A stretch of 64,000 nt of DNA from Oopsacas minuta (taxonomy: Eukaryota; Porifera; Hexactinellida; Lyssacinosida; Leucopsacidae): contig JAKMXF010000188.1 in the NCBI GenBank assembly GCA_024704765.1, positions 553,015-617,014 on the forward strand. Direction: 5' to 3'. Under the pieces are notes generated by a model that was not told where the DNA came from, did not search any database, and saw only the letters and a program-made list of their open reading frames with translations. Within the stretch, counting starts at the first letter, position 1, and each line of letters begins with the position of its first letter. Of this stretch, positions 13,801-24,600 are shown in pieces. A program made the translations under genes and the position numbers.

Positions 13801-16467
13801 CCTTTCCTAGATTGTTGAAGGAAATATTAATGCAAACTAATCACAATATAACCTATAGCAATCCTACTACGACAAATGTTTTGGTAGGACAGATTTGTTG
13901 TAATTACTTATTCCCTTATCTTCTATTATAGTTCCTGGAAGTCCTGTACTAGTTAGCTCACTTGCCCAGAGCGCTAGCAGTATTCTTGTGGTTTGGAGAC
14001 CTCCCCTTGAGCATGAACAATATGGGGTTATACTATCTTACAACATTACATTCTCCTCAATAGCTCTTATGAAGGGTAGTTTATCCTTTGTCTTTGAAAC
14101 AGCTGCTCCCTTTCCAATTCCATCAAGCACTAAGTATACAATGCTTTTTGATCGCATTGAAGAAGGGATTACCTATGTGATCACAGTAAGAGCTGTTAAC
14201 ATAGCTGGGATTGGATTGGCGAGCTCCCCGATTACAGAATCGACACCAGCAGTCAGTAAGTATATTATCTTGTGACCGAGGATGGGGTCTAATTTTCGGG
14301 AATTTTGCGACACGTATAGTTTGAATGACCCCTTCGCTCATTGTATTTTCAAACATGGTGCAAATATCACGGCCCTCAGGCCAGGGTATATTCATATAAT
14401 TATTGATGGGCCATGACCCATTTGCAGCTCTGCTCCATGTAGTGTACTCTTTAACTCCCTAGCAAAAATCTGACAACCTGAAAAGAGGTTGCTTGTCAGA
14501 ATTTTGCTAAGATCACTCCTAATCAATACATTGTTTCAAACCATGTATTATATTGAAGTTGCATTTGTTTCCCATCACCCGTCCGCCTGTATTTTGGGCC
14601 GCATCGATTTCTTCATTATTGTATATTTATTTGACAATTTTTTCTAAAACTTTCCATTCGAAACAATTCCCTACTACGATAAAACTAGGAAATAAAGCAA
14701 TTCAGGAATCTATTTATATTTTACCCAGATCGCATTATGTATACAATACTGCATTGATTCCTTCATTGTGTATTTAATATTTCATTCATTACTTTTATCC
14801 AAAAGTATCCCATATTCGAATGAACAATAATGAATAATGAAGTCCGCCCGAATTATCTTTGGATTCCTCTGTAATGAGAAACTATCTATTAAATATGAGT
14901 GACCTAACTACTCTACCAGTATTCCAGTTAACTTCCTGGTTTTTTGACATATATTAATGTAATCAAGCTGAAATATTACGATTAATTCTCATTCTAATAA
15001 TATCTTTACAGGTCCACCAAATGTCCCACCATTTCAAGTAAATATGACAAACGTCACTGCTACTCCAACCAGCCTAACTATTGTGGTGCCTGATGTATTT
15101 TCAGACTTTCTCGGGGCAGAATTGATCGGATTTACTTTCTCATATCAGGGATTTATTACATTCGTAAACTTATTTCCTAACCTGAATAAGAAGAGAGCTG
15201 TAGATACTATCTTCATGACAGAGGTAACTACAGTGGTTACAGGTCCAGGAAATGAATTTGAACTCATGGATCTCCTGCCGAATTATAACTACATGCTAAA
15301 TGTATCTGCTAATAGCCCTCTTGGCTCTACAGCTCCATTACAATTCCCTGTTATTTCACTAAGTAGCAACTGTAAGTCCTTACTAGTAGTTGATATTTGT
15401 GAAATACGTATAAATGATATTATATTAATAATTTTTAGTACCTAGCAGCCCGCCAATCAACATACAAGCTGTTCCTACAGCTTCTTCCCAAATCACTTAC
15501 ACCTGGGACAACAACCTGACTACTATCAATGGAATTCTAATCTCTTACAATCTATACATTGCAGAGATGGAACAATATCCTATTCTCATTTCTTTTCCTG
15601 TTAGCACAATAGGACCATACGTTTACGTATTTACTAATCTAACTCAAAATACTCAGTATTCTATCTCTATTGCTGTTGTGAATGCGGTTGGAGAGGGACC
15701 TAACTCTACTGTCGTATATGCAACCACTCATCCAATTGGTTAGTTTAATTGAGATTTACAGAACTACGAATAGACAAATCGATGCGAAAATATTTATTGT
15801 CGTAGATGGTAGTAGTAAGTCATAGACTATGATTATTGGGGGGTTTTTCAATTGTTCAACCCACATTATATACTCTGCCAAGTGCTTATTCACATTTAAT
15901 GATCCGTTAACAATAAAGGTGCCATAGTGGTTCATTAAAATGAGGGACTGAATTACTTCTCACAAATTTACAGCCCCAAATCCAACGGGAATGAAATATA
16001 ATCACTAAAGCATTTATTTAAAGTGTCTATTTGTAACATTGGTACGTAACTAACATTTAGTTTTACATCTAATTACATAATTTATACGTATTTCCTCTCC
16101 AATATAATTTGAAAATGATTATTGAATTAGGTAATTGAAAACAGTAATATTCTTTACAATTTGATAATAGTGAATAATTATCCTTTATCATTTCATACTA
16201 GTTTACCATATGCTTTCCTTTTGTTTAGCTTCAACTAATCAAGTATGTGTGAGGTGCTTCGTGTATCCAGTTCTAGTTATCCTGATTCTACTTGCTATCA
16301 TGGTCATAATTGCCTGTATTATTGCCTATGTATATTTGTATAAGCACCATAAAGCAATGCGAGTTTCAATACCTACTAGATGTCCTGAAGTAATAGTAAT
16401 AACAAACATGAAGGCTGGACCAGAGAATGTTGATACTAATCCAAAAGTAATCTTAGCCAACCCATAG
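4752..16467 (+). CDS. Multi-lectin/Ig/FN3 single-pass receptor (13 exons, 1335 aa)
   Basis: Predicted cell-surface receptor. Exons: 4752-4806, 6827-7207, 7846-8154, 8639-9016, 10244-10546, 10699-11076, 11713-12009, 12619-12993, 13398-13706, 13932-14255, 15012-15371, 15439-15738, 16229-16467. All junctions are GT-AG, all internal exons are phase 1-1, and the joined frame is open for 4008 nt. Domain order: signal peptide 1-18; CTLD1 19-145; Ig1 146-248; CTLD2 249-374; Ig2 375-475; CTLD3 476-601; Ig3 602-700; CTLD4 701-825; Ig4 826-928; three FN3 929-1256; membrane helix about 1267-1291; cytoplasmic tail of about 40 residues with no ITAM or ITIM tyrosine motif. Each CTLD has the WIG core, paired cysteines and a WND motif, so calcium-dependent sugar binding is likely. 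The CTLD-Ig pair was clearly duplicated in tandem. The ligand is unknown. Confidence 0.9.
5263..5301. repeat. Mini-hairpin cluster
   Basis: CGAGCCATTGGCTCG is a perfect 6-bp stem with a 3-base loop, followed at once by a second imperfect stem (CGAACTC...GAGCTTCG). The same style of tiny GC-rich hairpins is seen at 6374, 10121, 47887 and 61285. Confidence 0.6.
5340..6300. repeat. Two copies of repeat family R (one per strand) in receptor intron 1
   Basis: The 20-mer core is seen forward at about 5525 and in reverse complement at about 6250-6275 (degenerate), each with the linked TTTGTTTAC and AACAATAAAT blocks. The second copy ends with the GTCCATTGTCAAGGA block near 6000. The DNA between them (about 5580-5990) shows nothing I recognise. 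Confidence 0.6.
6374..6433. repeat. Mini-hairpin cluster
   Basis: Three consecutive short palindromes: GCACGAAGTGC, GAACACAAAGTGTTC and CGAGCCGCGAAGCTGCTCG. The copy at 10121-10180 has the same three hairpins in the same order, so this is a dispersed unit and not chance. Confidence 0.7.
6827..7207 (+). CDS. Receptor exon 2: C-type lectin domain 1 (QPD type)
   Basis: A complete long-form CTLD in one phase 1-1 exon. Visible: N-terminal cysteine pair (GCDAITNEGICF), CWIGINDI core, FVWADGS, the tripeptide QPD in NPGQPDNGG, EDC, WND and the closing HYC. In the CTLD family QPD at this site goes with galactose-type binding and WND with calcium; specificity here is inferred from those residues only. 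Confidence 0.9.
7479..7636. mobile_element. Short TIR element (MITE), family with CAGTTAACAT ends
   Basis: Begins CAGTTAACATATCGTAACTC and ends with the inverse, CGAGTTACCGGATGTTGACTG. A second copy lies at 31844-31981. No coding capacity. Confidence 0.6.
7846..8154 (+). CDS. Receptor exon 3: Ig-like domain 1
   Basis: One Ig fold in a phase 1-1 exon: first cysteine in TTLYCVTE, core tryptophan in VLWSYLDL and second cysteine in PGYYSCEVSQDGG. It is almost identical to Ig4 (13398-13706) apart from the last ten residues. Confidence 0.88.
8639..9016 (+). CDS. Receptor exon 4: C-type lectin domain 2 (QPN type)
   Basis: CTLD with the same frame of cysteines, CWIGINDI, WADGS and EWND as CTLD1, but with QPN at the sugar-contact tripeptide. 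By eye it differs from the CTLD3 exon at only about 17 of 378 bases. Confidence 0.9.
9735..9870 (-). repeat. Dispersed repeat family R copy
   Basis: Reverse-complement copy: AGAGACTTGCTCTCAACTGC, GGGGAACAAAGTA, then a degenerate core and GTTTCTCATATGTAAATTTA, as in the other copies. Confidence 0.65.
10121..10180. repeat. Mini-hairpin cluster, second copy of the 6374 unit
   Basis: GCACGAAGTGT, GAACACAGAGTGTTT and CGAGCAAGCGAAGCGTCTCG in the same order and spacing as at 6374-6433. Substitutions are partly compensated within stems. Confidence 0.65.
10244..10546 (+). CDS. Receptor exon 5: Ig-like domain 2
   Basis: Phase 1-1 Ig exon with TTLYCVTE, a core VRWSYLDL tryptophan and PGYYSCEV. More divergent from Ig1 and Ig4 in the middle loop. 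Confidence 0.88.
10699..11076 (+). CDS. Receptor exon 6: C-type lectin domain 3 (QPN type)
   Basis: CTLD with QPN and EWND. Near-identical to CTLD2 in coding sequence and in the first bases of the following intron (GTGAGGAATATT), which marks a recent duplication or gene conversion. Confidence 0.9.
11545..11640 (+). repeat. Tandem repeat, 6 x 16 bp
   Basis: Six near-perfect copies of GGATATATAGGAATAT inside the intron between CTLD3 and Ig3. Confidence 0.9.
11713..12009 (+). CDS. Receptor exon 7: Ig-like domain 3
   Basis: Phase 1-1 Ig exon: TTLYCVTE, VTWSYDNY and QGNYSCEVTENGG. It is the most divergent of the four Ig domains. Confidence 0.86.
12619..12993 (+). CDS. Receptor exon 8: C-type lectin domain 4 (EPN type)
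   Basis: CTLD with the mannose-type tripeptide EPN (DIDEPNDRGG) and AWND. It is one codon shorter than CTLD2 and CTLD3. The rest (WIGLNDI, WADGSTSSYRNW) matches them closely, so the specificity loop has changed in an otherwise conserved domain. Confidence 0.9.
13398..13706 (+). CDS. Receptor exon 9: Ig-like domain 4
   Basis: Phase 1-1 Ig exon nearly identical to Ig1 in the region from SSVYSPLEENT through YYSCEVSQDGG; the C-terminal strand differs. Confidence 0.88.
13932..14255 (+). CDS. Receptor exon 10: FN3 domain 1
   Basis: FN3 fold: PGSPVLVSS start, VVWRPPLEHEQYGVILSYNI, then the closing ITYVITVRAVNIAGIGLASS. Phase 1-1. Confidence 0.85.
15012..15371 (+). CDS. Receptor exon 11: FN3-like domain 2
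   Basis: Starts PPNVPPFQVNMTN and closes LPNYNYMLNVSANSPLGST, the pattern of an FN3 G-strand region. The core tryptophan is replaced, so this is a divergent FN3. Phase 1-1. Confidence 0.75.
15439..15738 (+). CDS. Receptor exon 12: FN3 domain 3
   Basis: PSSPPINIQAVPTASSQITYTW, with spacing as in FN3, and closing TQYSISIAVVNAVGEGPNS. Phase 1-1. Confidence 0.85.
16229..16467 (+). CDS. Receptor exon 13: membrane helix and cytoplasmic tail
   Basis: After ASTNQVCVRCF comes a hydrophobic helix (VLVILILLAIMVIIACIIA), then YKHHK as stop-transfer and a tail of about 40 residues ending VILANP and a TAG. The tail has no tyrosine motif, death domain or TIR domain. Confidence 0.85.
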
Positions 16468-17494
16468 AGAAACGCTAGTGTGAAGATTATCATTTCTGAT
16501 TATTAGTGAAACCTGGCTGTGTAATATTTTGTTATATATGTTATCCCTGATTTGCATGTATATAATTACTCTGTATGATCTGTGAGTATTGTGAGTAGAT
16601 AATTATGTCAATCATGTTTACAATGGGTGTAGTTCTAGTTACCTAGGTCAAAAATGCAATTATTTAATAGTATACAACATACAGGGTAACACAAAATTAT
16701 TAGTTGAAAGTTTCACAATATATAACAAGAATCCTCAAGTTGCTTGTAATATAACATATACGTAATATACATGGAATTATAAGAGTCCATCTTAGCAATA
16801 ATTATATAACTATGTAACAAGCTGACAAATCAGAAAAGCGTTTCTTGACTTTCATCTATCAAAATAGACGTGATAACTAATGCATCATTGGTTGAACACT
16901 CGCGAACCTCCACTAATTGTACATTTGCATCGTTTGAAATAATTAGAGCATCCTTTCTTCGACTATAAATGAAATCATATCAAATACTTGAGGGCAAGTA
17001 GGTATGCACCGGATCCGGATCCAGAATCCGGTGTATGCCTAATTGCCTATATTTATATCTGAATGAATGGCAAATAATTCTGGTCCACCAAACAATTGAA
17101 TATGCTTCTAGCTTTGATAAATAATTAGTATTGTTAAAGTGTATTACTGAGAATTGCTAGATTAAAGTAGATATATATGTATTAACAAATTACTCAATTA
17201 TAATTACGCTATCAGTGATTATATAAGAGATTTGGATACTCAAGTCAGGTAATTGGTGCACCGGATCAAGAATTTATGAATCCGGCCGACTCTGGTGTAT
17301 GCCTAGGGTAACATCTATATAGCTATATAGTGCTTTGTAAATTCAAACATTACAGGATCTGAGCCCTAGTCCTCTCCACAAAAACATTAAACATTAGGAA
17401 CCCTAGGCCCCACCGACTATCCTGGATAGGGGAGCCAGGGTACCACCAGCCCTTCTGGGTTCGGTGCTGAACCCGACTCGAACCCCGAAAATGA

Positions 17495-17520
17495 ATGTAT
17501 GTATGTATGTATGTATGTAT
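17495..17520. repeat. (TGTA)n microsatellite
   Basis: Six and a half copies of the tetranucleotide, abutting the TIR-element remnant. Confidence 0.9.
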
Positions 17521-17823
17521 ATACGCCAAACCTCTGTATAACGGTCACCTGCACATAGCGCCCACCTGCTCAACGCGGCCAGCGGCCACATTATATAGTG
17601 GTCGCCTCCCATAAGGTCTTCTTTTGACAAGTCCCTGGGTGGCTATCATTAACTATTTCCGCTATATTATCTTAAATATCGGTTACTTGTCTTTAAGGCC
17701 AACTCCTCTATATCACCACCATTAACATAAAGTTACTACAATAATAGCGTATAACGGTCAACTTCCCTTTAACGGCCACTTTTGGTCAGTCCCTTCGGTG
17801 GCAGTTATAGACAAGTTTGACTG
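17521..17823. mobile_element. TIR-element remnant (CAGTCAAACTTG end)
   Basis: The right end reads GCAGTTATAGACAAGTTTGACTG followed by TA, and inside there are repeated phrases such as TATAACGGTCA and CGGCCA. A related left end (CAGTCAAACCTGCTTGCCGC) is at 49710. Confidence 0.5.
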
Positions 17824-18254
17824 TATATATGTTTGTATGTCCAGAATTGATTGAAGAACCTGGTTTTTTGGCATGGTTCGGAGAATTTCGAGTCTTGGGC
17901 GAAAATTCACACCTATGACGAAATTATGGCGTCATTGTCACCTTTTTCGATTTTCGAATAATCACATTATTCACCACTGCCCAGCCAATATAAATGATAT
18001 AAAATTTGAAATTTGATTCACAAGTACCCATTTGGATGGACAATGAATAATAAAAAGTAAAAATTTCCGCAAAAATTTCCTCAACGCACTTAGTATCAAG
18101 TGTGATACCCGGTCACGTAGCAACCCAAACCATCAAGAAATTTAGCTATTAAATACTTACGCTATCCCGAGGCATTAAGCTGTCACGCAGCGACCTAACA
18201 AGCGAAGCGCGCTAGTAAGAGATAAATTACAAGGTAATTGCTGTAAGAAAGAAC

Positions 18255-18605
18255 TTACGCAATCCCGATATTGTACACTCCCTTCCTTTTCTGCATAAGA
18301 TAGACGCACACTATAAGACTCACAACTGCTATAATTAGCAGAATAATCACAATTGATAATACGACAGCAGATATTTCTCCTGGAGTTAAGATCTGAGAAC
18401 AACGCCATCCAGGTTCACATAAACACTCATAATCTCCATTCTCTTTAATCTGACAGGTGGCGTTATAGTGACAGGGCTGAGAGAGACAGAGATTGGGTTT
18501 ATCACATCTCCTCAGTGCCCATTCTTCCGTACACTCACATGAATACTCACTGGAGAAGTCTTCGATTTCAATAATTTTGCTACAATCAGGATCATTATTT
18601 GGGCC
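18255..18605 (-). CDS. Giant protein exon 19: EGF-like modules, membrane helix, tail
   Basis: 116 residues. The EGF pattern CLSQPCHYNATC...YECLCEPGWRC has six cysteines; an incomplete one precedes it across the exon 18 junction (CLNDATC...YSCECTEEW...RRC). The membrane helix is ISAVVLSIVIILLIIAVVSL, followed by MQKRKG as stop-transfer. The frame ends VYNIGIA-TAA. The TAA lies within a good donor sequence (GC|GTAAGT), so a longer spliced tail cannot be excluded. Confidence 0.78.
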   Translation of the reverse strand, partial: GPNNDPDCSKIIEIEDFSSEYSCECTEEWALRRCDKPNLCLSQPCHYNATCQIKENGDYECLCEPGWRCSQILTPGEISAVVLSIVIILLIIAVVSLIVCVYLMQKRKGVYNIGIA

Positions 18606-21600
18606 CTAAATGAAAAGAAAATTTTATGAAGATACAACATGATTTTCTAATTTCTCATTTCACAGTTCTTTACACTCAGCAAATATTCAAATACTACAAT
18701 TCGATGCCTCCCTCACATACCTTACAAGTTGCGTCATTAAGACAGGGTTTAAATCTTATAGAGATTACTATAATGTAAGCTAGAGAGAATGCACCAAATC
18801 TGTCCAATGATACAATTCCAAATTGGTCTGTCCCATAGTAGTACGCTAGAGCTGTGTAGTTAAGAGAGAAATTTCTACTTGAAGCTGTGTATTGAGCAGA
18901 TATGTTTGGGTTGGAAGAGGGAGAAATCTCGCTCACTACTAGTTCACAGTATGAACAGTTTAGATACCTGAGGAAGTATTAAATGACAATACTCATTCTG
19001 GTATGCAATATTAATTTATTTCATATTTCAAATGCTGAATTATCTTACCTGAAATACACATAATCTCCATCATCCACATCATAACTATATCCCGTGAGTT
19101 GTAGGGTAACTACTGAGGTATTATCTGTCCTGTATAGAGTAATGAGGGAATTGACATTTTCCTGGTCTATCATTAGTTTAGGATTTTCATTAACTGATAG
19201 TATCTCGATGAGGAATTCATTATCTGCATACAATGGAGTGCCAAGTAATGAAGGAGTACCTGATGGGAATATATGTATATAGAGTCAAAGAATTTCCTAG
19301 ATCACAAATATGAAAACTTGAAAATGCGAAATCCGGGTTCAGCGTACTTTGTTACGCCATTGTAGCAGTTAAGAGCGAGTCTCTACTATTATTGTGGCAT
19401 CTCAAGATTTGTTTTCTTTATATTAATAAATTTACATATGATTAATTCAAAAGTGTGAAAATCAGATTCAGCACATTCGGTATATTTAAGTTATATTGAA
19501 TTCTGTTTACTTTTGATATAAACGATAAATACAGTTATGCGACATCTCAGATTGAGAAATTCGAATTCGATACAACATTCCATAAATCCTTCCCTTGACA
19601 ACGGACAAATAGACAAACAAACAAACAGACAGGCAAAAAATGGCAATTTGATAATATACAGTAAACTCCCGTTATAACCAAGTCGGATATAATGAAACTC
19701 CCCTTATCACGAAGTGGTCCAATGGTCCGTAAATCCTTCCATCTAATTACATTATATAAACTTTGTTTATAACAAATACATGGAAGGATACAATGAAATT
19801 CTTCTTATAACCAAGTTATTTGTTATCCCCTTTAAGTCAAAAGCTATTGAATTTCATCCCGTTATAACGAAGTACGCTGATAACAACCCCAGTTGTGAAC
19901 TAATTCCGCTCAAATTGATATTTTATTACACAAAACTCTGTATTTAACGAACTTGGATTAAAGATTGCTGCTATTATTGACATTATTTTACAAACAAACG
20001 TGCATTTAATGTACTCAAGTTGCAACAAACTCCGCTTATAACGGATTAAAACTGAGGTCTCGAGTACTTCGTTATAACGAGAGTTTACTGTAGATTGGCC
20101 TAAACAATTGACAAAATAAGGATGTGTAAACCCCACCCAAAAGAATATCAGGGTGGGTCAAATCCCACCCTCCAGCCCAAGTTTTGGCGCCTCTGTAAAA
20201 TTGAACAAATATACTGTGGAGGATATATATTGGCTAATATGTATAATTTACAGTGGAACTGCTTTGTCAATCACGATGCGATGCTGGATAAAATAAGCAA
20301 ATCAGGGTCGTTCGATTTAGATCATGACTAAAATCACCCTAGAAAGATCCAAAAAATATCTTTTCGTGATTTTTGAAAATAAATAAATACTTATTACGTT
20401 TTATCACCATTAGATCTGTGATTTGTAAGTTTCCCATTGAATTATAATATTAGTACTATTATATCAACTGCTGGGGTAGAGAGAATTCTCTCAACATACG
20501 GGTTTGTTCATTCCAAAGTAAGGAATAGGCTTGGAACGACTAAAGCAGCGGCTAAATACTCATTGATAGCTACCCCATTCATTTTAGAGTGGCGAATACG
20601 TATTTAAGCTGTCTTCACTTGAAGGCGAGATTGGCTAAATGTGGTGTTATTTAATCTATTACATTCATTATATTATTAAAAAATAAAATATTTGATTTAA
20701 TTAAAAATCTGATTTTTTGATTTTTTCCAACTCTGAAATATATTTAATTTAGCTAATAGACAAAAGTGATACAGATCGTTCGAGGTATATATTCCTGTAC
20801 AAGCAACATATACATTGGATTACCTGTCTCTGTTAGTGAGTACTGCACGGATAGGTTGCCATAACAACCACTGCAAGGAGTGAAGTAAAATATGTTTCCA
20901 TTTATTTCAGCATTCAATAAACTTGCCCCATCTTCAGCAAGAGAGTACTCAGAAGAAGCTCGTGTGAATGTGACAGATGTCAGACTGATATTCACAGTGT
21001 CATGTTCTATGTCTGTGTAGGTGATGAGATGCTGAATGGTTACCGAACCTTCTCCAATGCTGATACACGGGACTTGATCTGGTATGGGAGGAGTATCATC
21101 AAATGTAGCACTCCCCACTACTAATATAAACTGCCAGGGCTTGTTACAACGCTATAGAATATTGGATACATATTACATACAATTGCAATCACCTAATAGC
21201 AATCGAATTTTGCAAGAATTTTCCAACTAATACCCGAATTTAGCTATTATACATACTAATTACGATACAAAACTGGACTCTTTGTCCATGAAAAATTTGT
21301 TAATAGGCGGATTTTGCTATTAGACGAATTTCTAATAGGGGTTTCCGCTGTACAAGTATTAATGCGTATAGCATAATACGTATATGCAAAGTATAAATAC
21401 TTTTATGAAATTTGAATTGACTAACATTAGCGAACGACAAAATTGATTAGACCGAATCTCGGTATAGGTGACGCAACCGGAATCATGCTAATATTGTAAT
21501 ACTTCTGAGTAAGAGTCCATAAAAACAACAATAAATGAATAATAGATATTGCATTGACCACTTTTGCCTTGTCCTACTCAATTCTATGGTACGGGCCTGA

Positions 21601-24600
21601 CCGCCACCTAACACCTTCCGCTGCCCTTGTCACATCTCTACCCATTCAAAATATTTGTCGTAAAGTGGTAAAATATGGCTAATGGTACGATAAATCATGT
21701 AGATTGAGGTTTGAAAAACGTTCAAATTGGAATTTCCATACTAGAACTCCTAACTACCCGTTCAAACCAATTTCTATAATCATTTTCAGTAAAATACTAA
21801 AAGTATGAACATGAAAATGTCATAATTGAAACTGCATGCTCTATTACAGTAGACCCTCATTAATCCGAACAGATCCGAAGGGTTATACAGTAAAACCTCC
21901 AAAAGGTGAACACCCTGCGGACCAGCAAAATGTTCACTTTTGAGAGGTGTTCACTTTTCATGACCGGAACAATTCAACTGACAATGACCACCGATTTTTG
22001 AAAATGTTATTTATAGGACCTCTATGTTTACACAAAATGTGTGAAAGCATTGTCCAGGCAAATATGTTGTCTCTTCTGCCCATTGTATGACGAAGCCTCT
22101 CGTACATTGTCAAACCACATCATCAAACATCCCTGCTTTCACAACTAGTGTGTTTACAAAGCTGACAGTCTAGTTAAAAATCTGGTAGAAATCCGGTGTT
22201 CACTTTTAGGAGGTCATATCCTATGTAATTTAGACATTTGGGACCAAATTAAGTGTTCACATTTCACTTTTCAGAGGTGTTCACATTCTAAAGGGGTGAC
22301 CACTATGTAAAACAATGGGATAAATTTGGGACCGGGAAAAAGTGTTCACTTTTGGAGGTTTTACTGTACAACTTTTGGAGGTTTTACTGTACAACTTTTG
22401 GAAAATGTTTAAAATGTTCAAAATAACTAATTGTATCCTATTGTAGTGTAGACTAATACATATTGTTATATATTACACATGTTTGCAGCCTTCATTGTTT
22501 GTATAACTTCCGAAAAAATGTCCCCTATCCTAGCTATAGTATCGTTTCAATGCATTTCGCTAATCCGAACGAATTATTTAGCAATAGGAACAGTGCTGTC
22601 TGGATTAGCGAGGATGTTTTGTCCACCTAACTGGAAGTTGAAACGAAAATCTAGCATCGTTTGGAAATACAGTAGAGTCTTGTTATTACTTTCACCAGGG
22701 ACTGATAAAATTCGTACTCATTAACCAGAGTTAAATCTAATCCAGGCTAGCATAACATAAACCCTGTCCTTGACAACGGACAAACAAACAAACAGTTATA
22801 TTTATTAGAAAAACAAACCTCATTAGATAGCAGACAAGGACAGAAATACGTTGTCAGTGTATCACCAGTTATAGTATCCTCTTTATCGAAGTTACAACTG
22901 CTACGAGAAGATACCCATTGCTGTTGCTCAGGGTTCCAACCAACAAGAAATGGTTGATTTGTTTCAACAATTCGAGATGCATTAAATTTTATTTCAATCT
23001 TCAACCAAGAAGGGAAGTTAACTCCGCCTATAGGACTTATGTAGAAAGAGGGACCGTGGAACTCTTGTATACGGGTGAAGAGAAATCTGTCCACTTGGGT
23101 GAGGGTGGAGCCAGGATCCACAATGTAACGCGTATACGGAGAGCTGAAAGGGACAGAGAGGATGTCATAATTAACCTTCATATCACTGAGTGAGAGGGGT
23201 CCAATGACAAATCCAGATAAATCTTGCAGGTCTTCAGAGAAGTAAACTTTACAGTTGGTTGGATAGATTAGTTGAGGGATGAATTGGCCAGAAAATCTAG
23301 AAGAATATTCAGCAAAGCCTTCCTCAATAGAAAGGTAATATTCACTATTACGTTGGTACACAGCATATGTATCAGTAGTATCTCTATAATAAGTAACTGA
23401 TGGTGTACCAGCATCTTTGCATTTAGGTTGAATAGCACAGAGTACGAGAGTTTGATACAAAATCATTCCAGGTTCTGCTTGTAAGATATTCTCACTCCCG
23501 GTATAAATACCTGCTGATTTATTCGCCAACATTATTATATCAGGAGTATTTGCAATAACTTGATCGTTTGAGTTACCATTACCAATTAATTGAGATCCTT
23601 CAATACGAATGGAGGAAGCATTGCCGAATGTTATCTCGAAAATGGGCATGATGTCATCCTTGTAAGGTTCTGTGCCTACTTTCCAGAAAATAGTTTGATT
23701 CTTTACAAGGTAATTATCTTCATAATGAGTAGGATAGAAACCAGTCCAATGCAAACCGAGAGAAGTAAGTTGTGTAGATAGGAAAGTATTTGGAATTATT
23801 GTATCGATCTTTGTTGAATACAAAGGTTCTATGACAGATTTAGAAATGTCAGGCTCCTGGTTCATAATCCTCACTCCCTGACTTACCAGTATTGTACTCA
23901 AACCAGCACCATTGATGGCTCTAACAATCACATAGTACTTGAGTTGTGGTATCAGCTCGAGATTGGTTATATTCACGGTTTTGATTGTGCCCACTGAAGT
24001 GAATTGGAGAGAATCAATATCAGTTACATTATCCGAGTAAGCTATTTCATAGTCATATATGTCACTTTTGGTGTCTTCACACTGATATTCCACAGCCAGT
24101 GAATTGTCACTATCCTGAGCACTCGTCTGTATTAACTGATCACTTCTCAGATCTCTTTGTACATGTTGTATAAGTGTACAGTTAGGAGGTGTTGTATCTA
24201 GCTGAATACCATCTGAGTAGCCGTAAGCTATCTCTCCTGTAGCCGTGTATCCTCTCACCTTCATATAGTACACATATGGTACAAATGTGATATTGTATTG
24301 GTATAGTTGATCCTCTGGAATACCTGTGTCAGTATAGTTGTAGGGAGTACATGTCACGTTAGTAAGGTTAAACGGATGAGTACAACCTGATTGCAAACTG
24401 AGCCCACTGGCTACAAACTGTATATAGTAGACGTTGGAATTGCATGTAGAGTTACACAGATTGGGTAGTGAGTTGTTGCAGCCTTCAACACAAGGAATAC
24501 ATGGTGAGGGTATAGACTGATATTCTCGACCCGCTGCAAGAGATACCTCAGTAGAACCATACTCTCGTCCTACTCCAACCTCAAACTTCACAAATGGTGC

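Larger units (their letters stand above)
16468..18254. other. Convergent intergenic spacer
   Basis: Lies between two genes that end toward each other. It contains two blocks with GCACCGGATC...GGTGTATGCCTA (about 17007 and 17259), a (TGTA)n tract at 17495-17520 and a TIR-element remnant at 17521-17823. No gene recognised. Confidence 0.6.

Noticed and set aside
17380-17500. tRNA or tRNA-derived SINE (GGTTCGAGTCGGG on the minus strand resembles a B box, next to a microsatellite)
   Set aside because: No A box at the right distance and no cloverleaf could be drawn.
22918-23193. Plus-strand open frames inside exons 8 and 15 of the giant gene
   Set aside because: They overlap long minus-strand coding sequence with clear repeat structure; they are antisense shadows.
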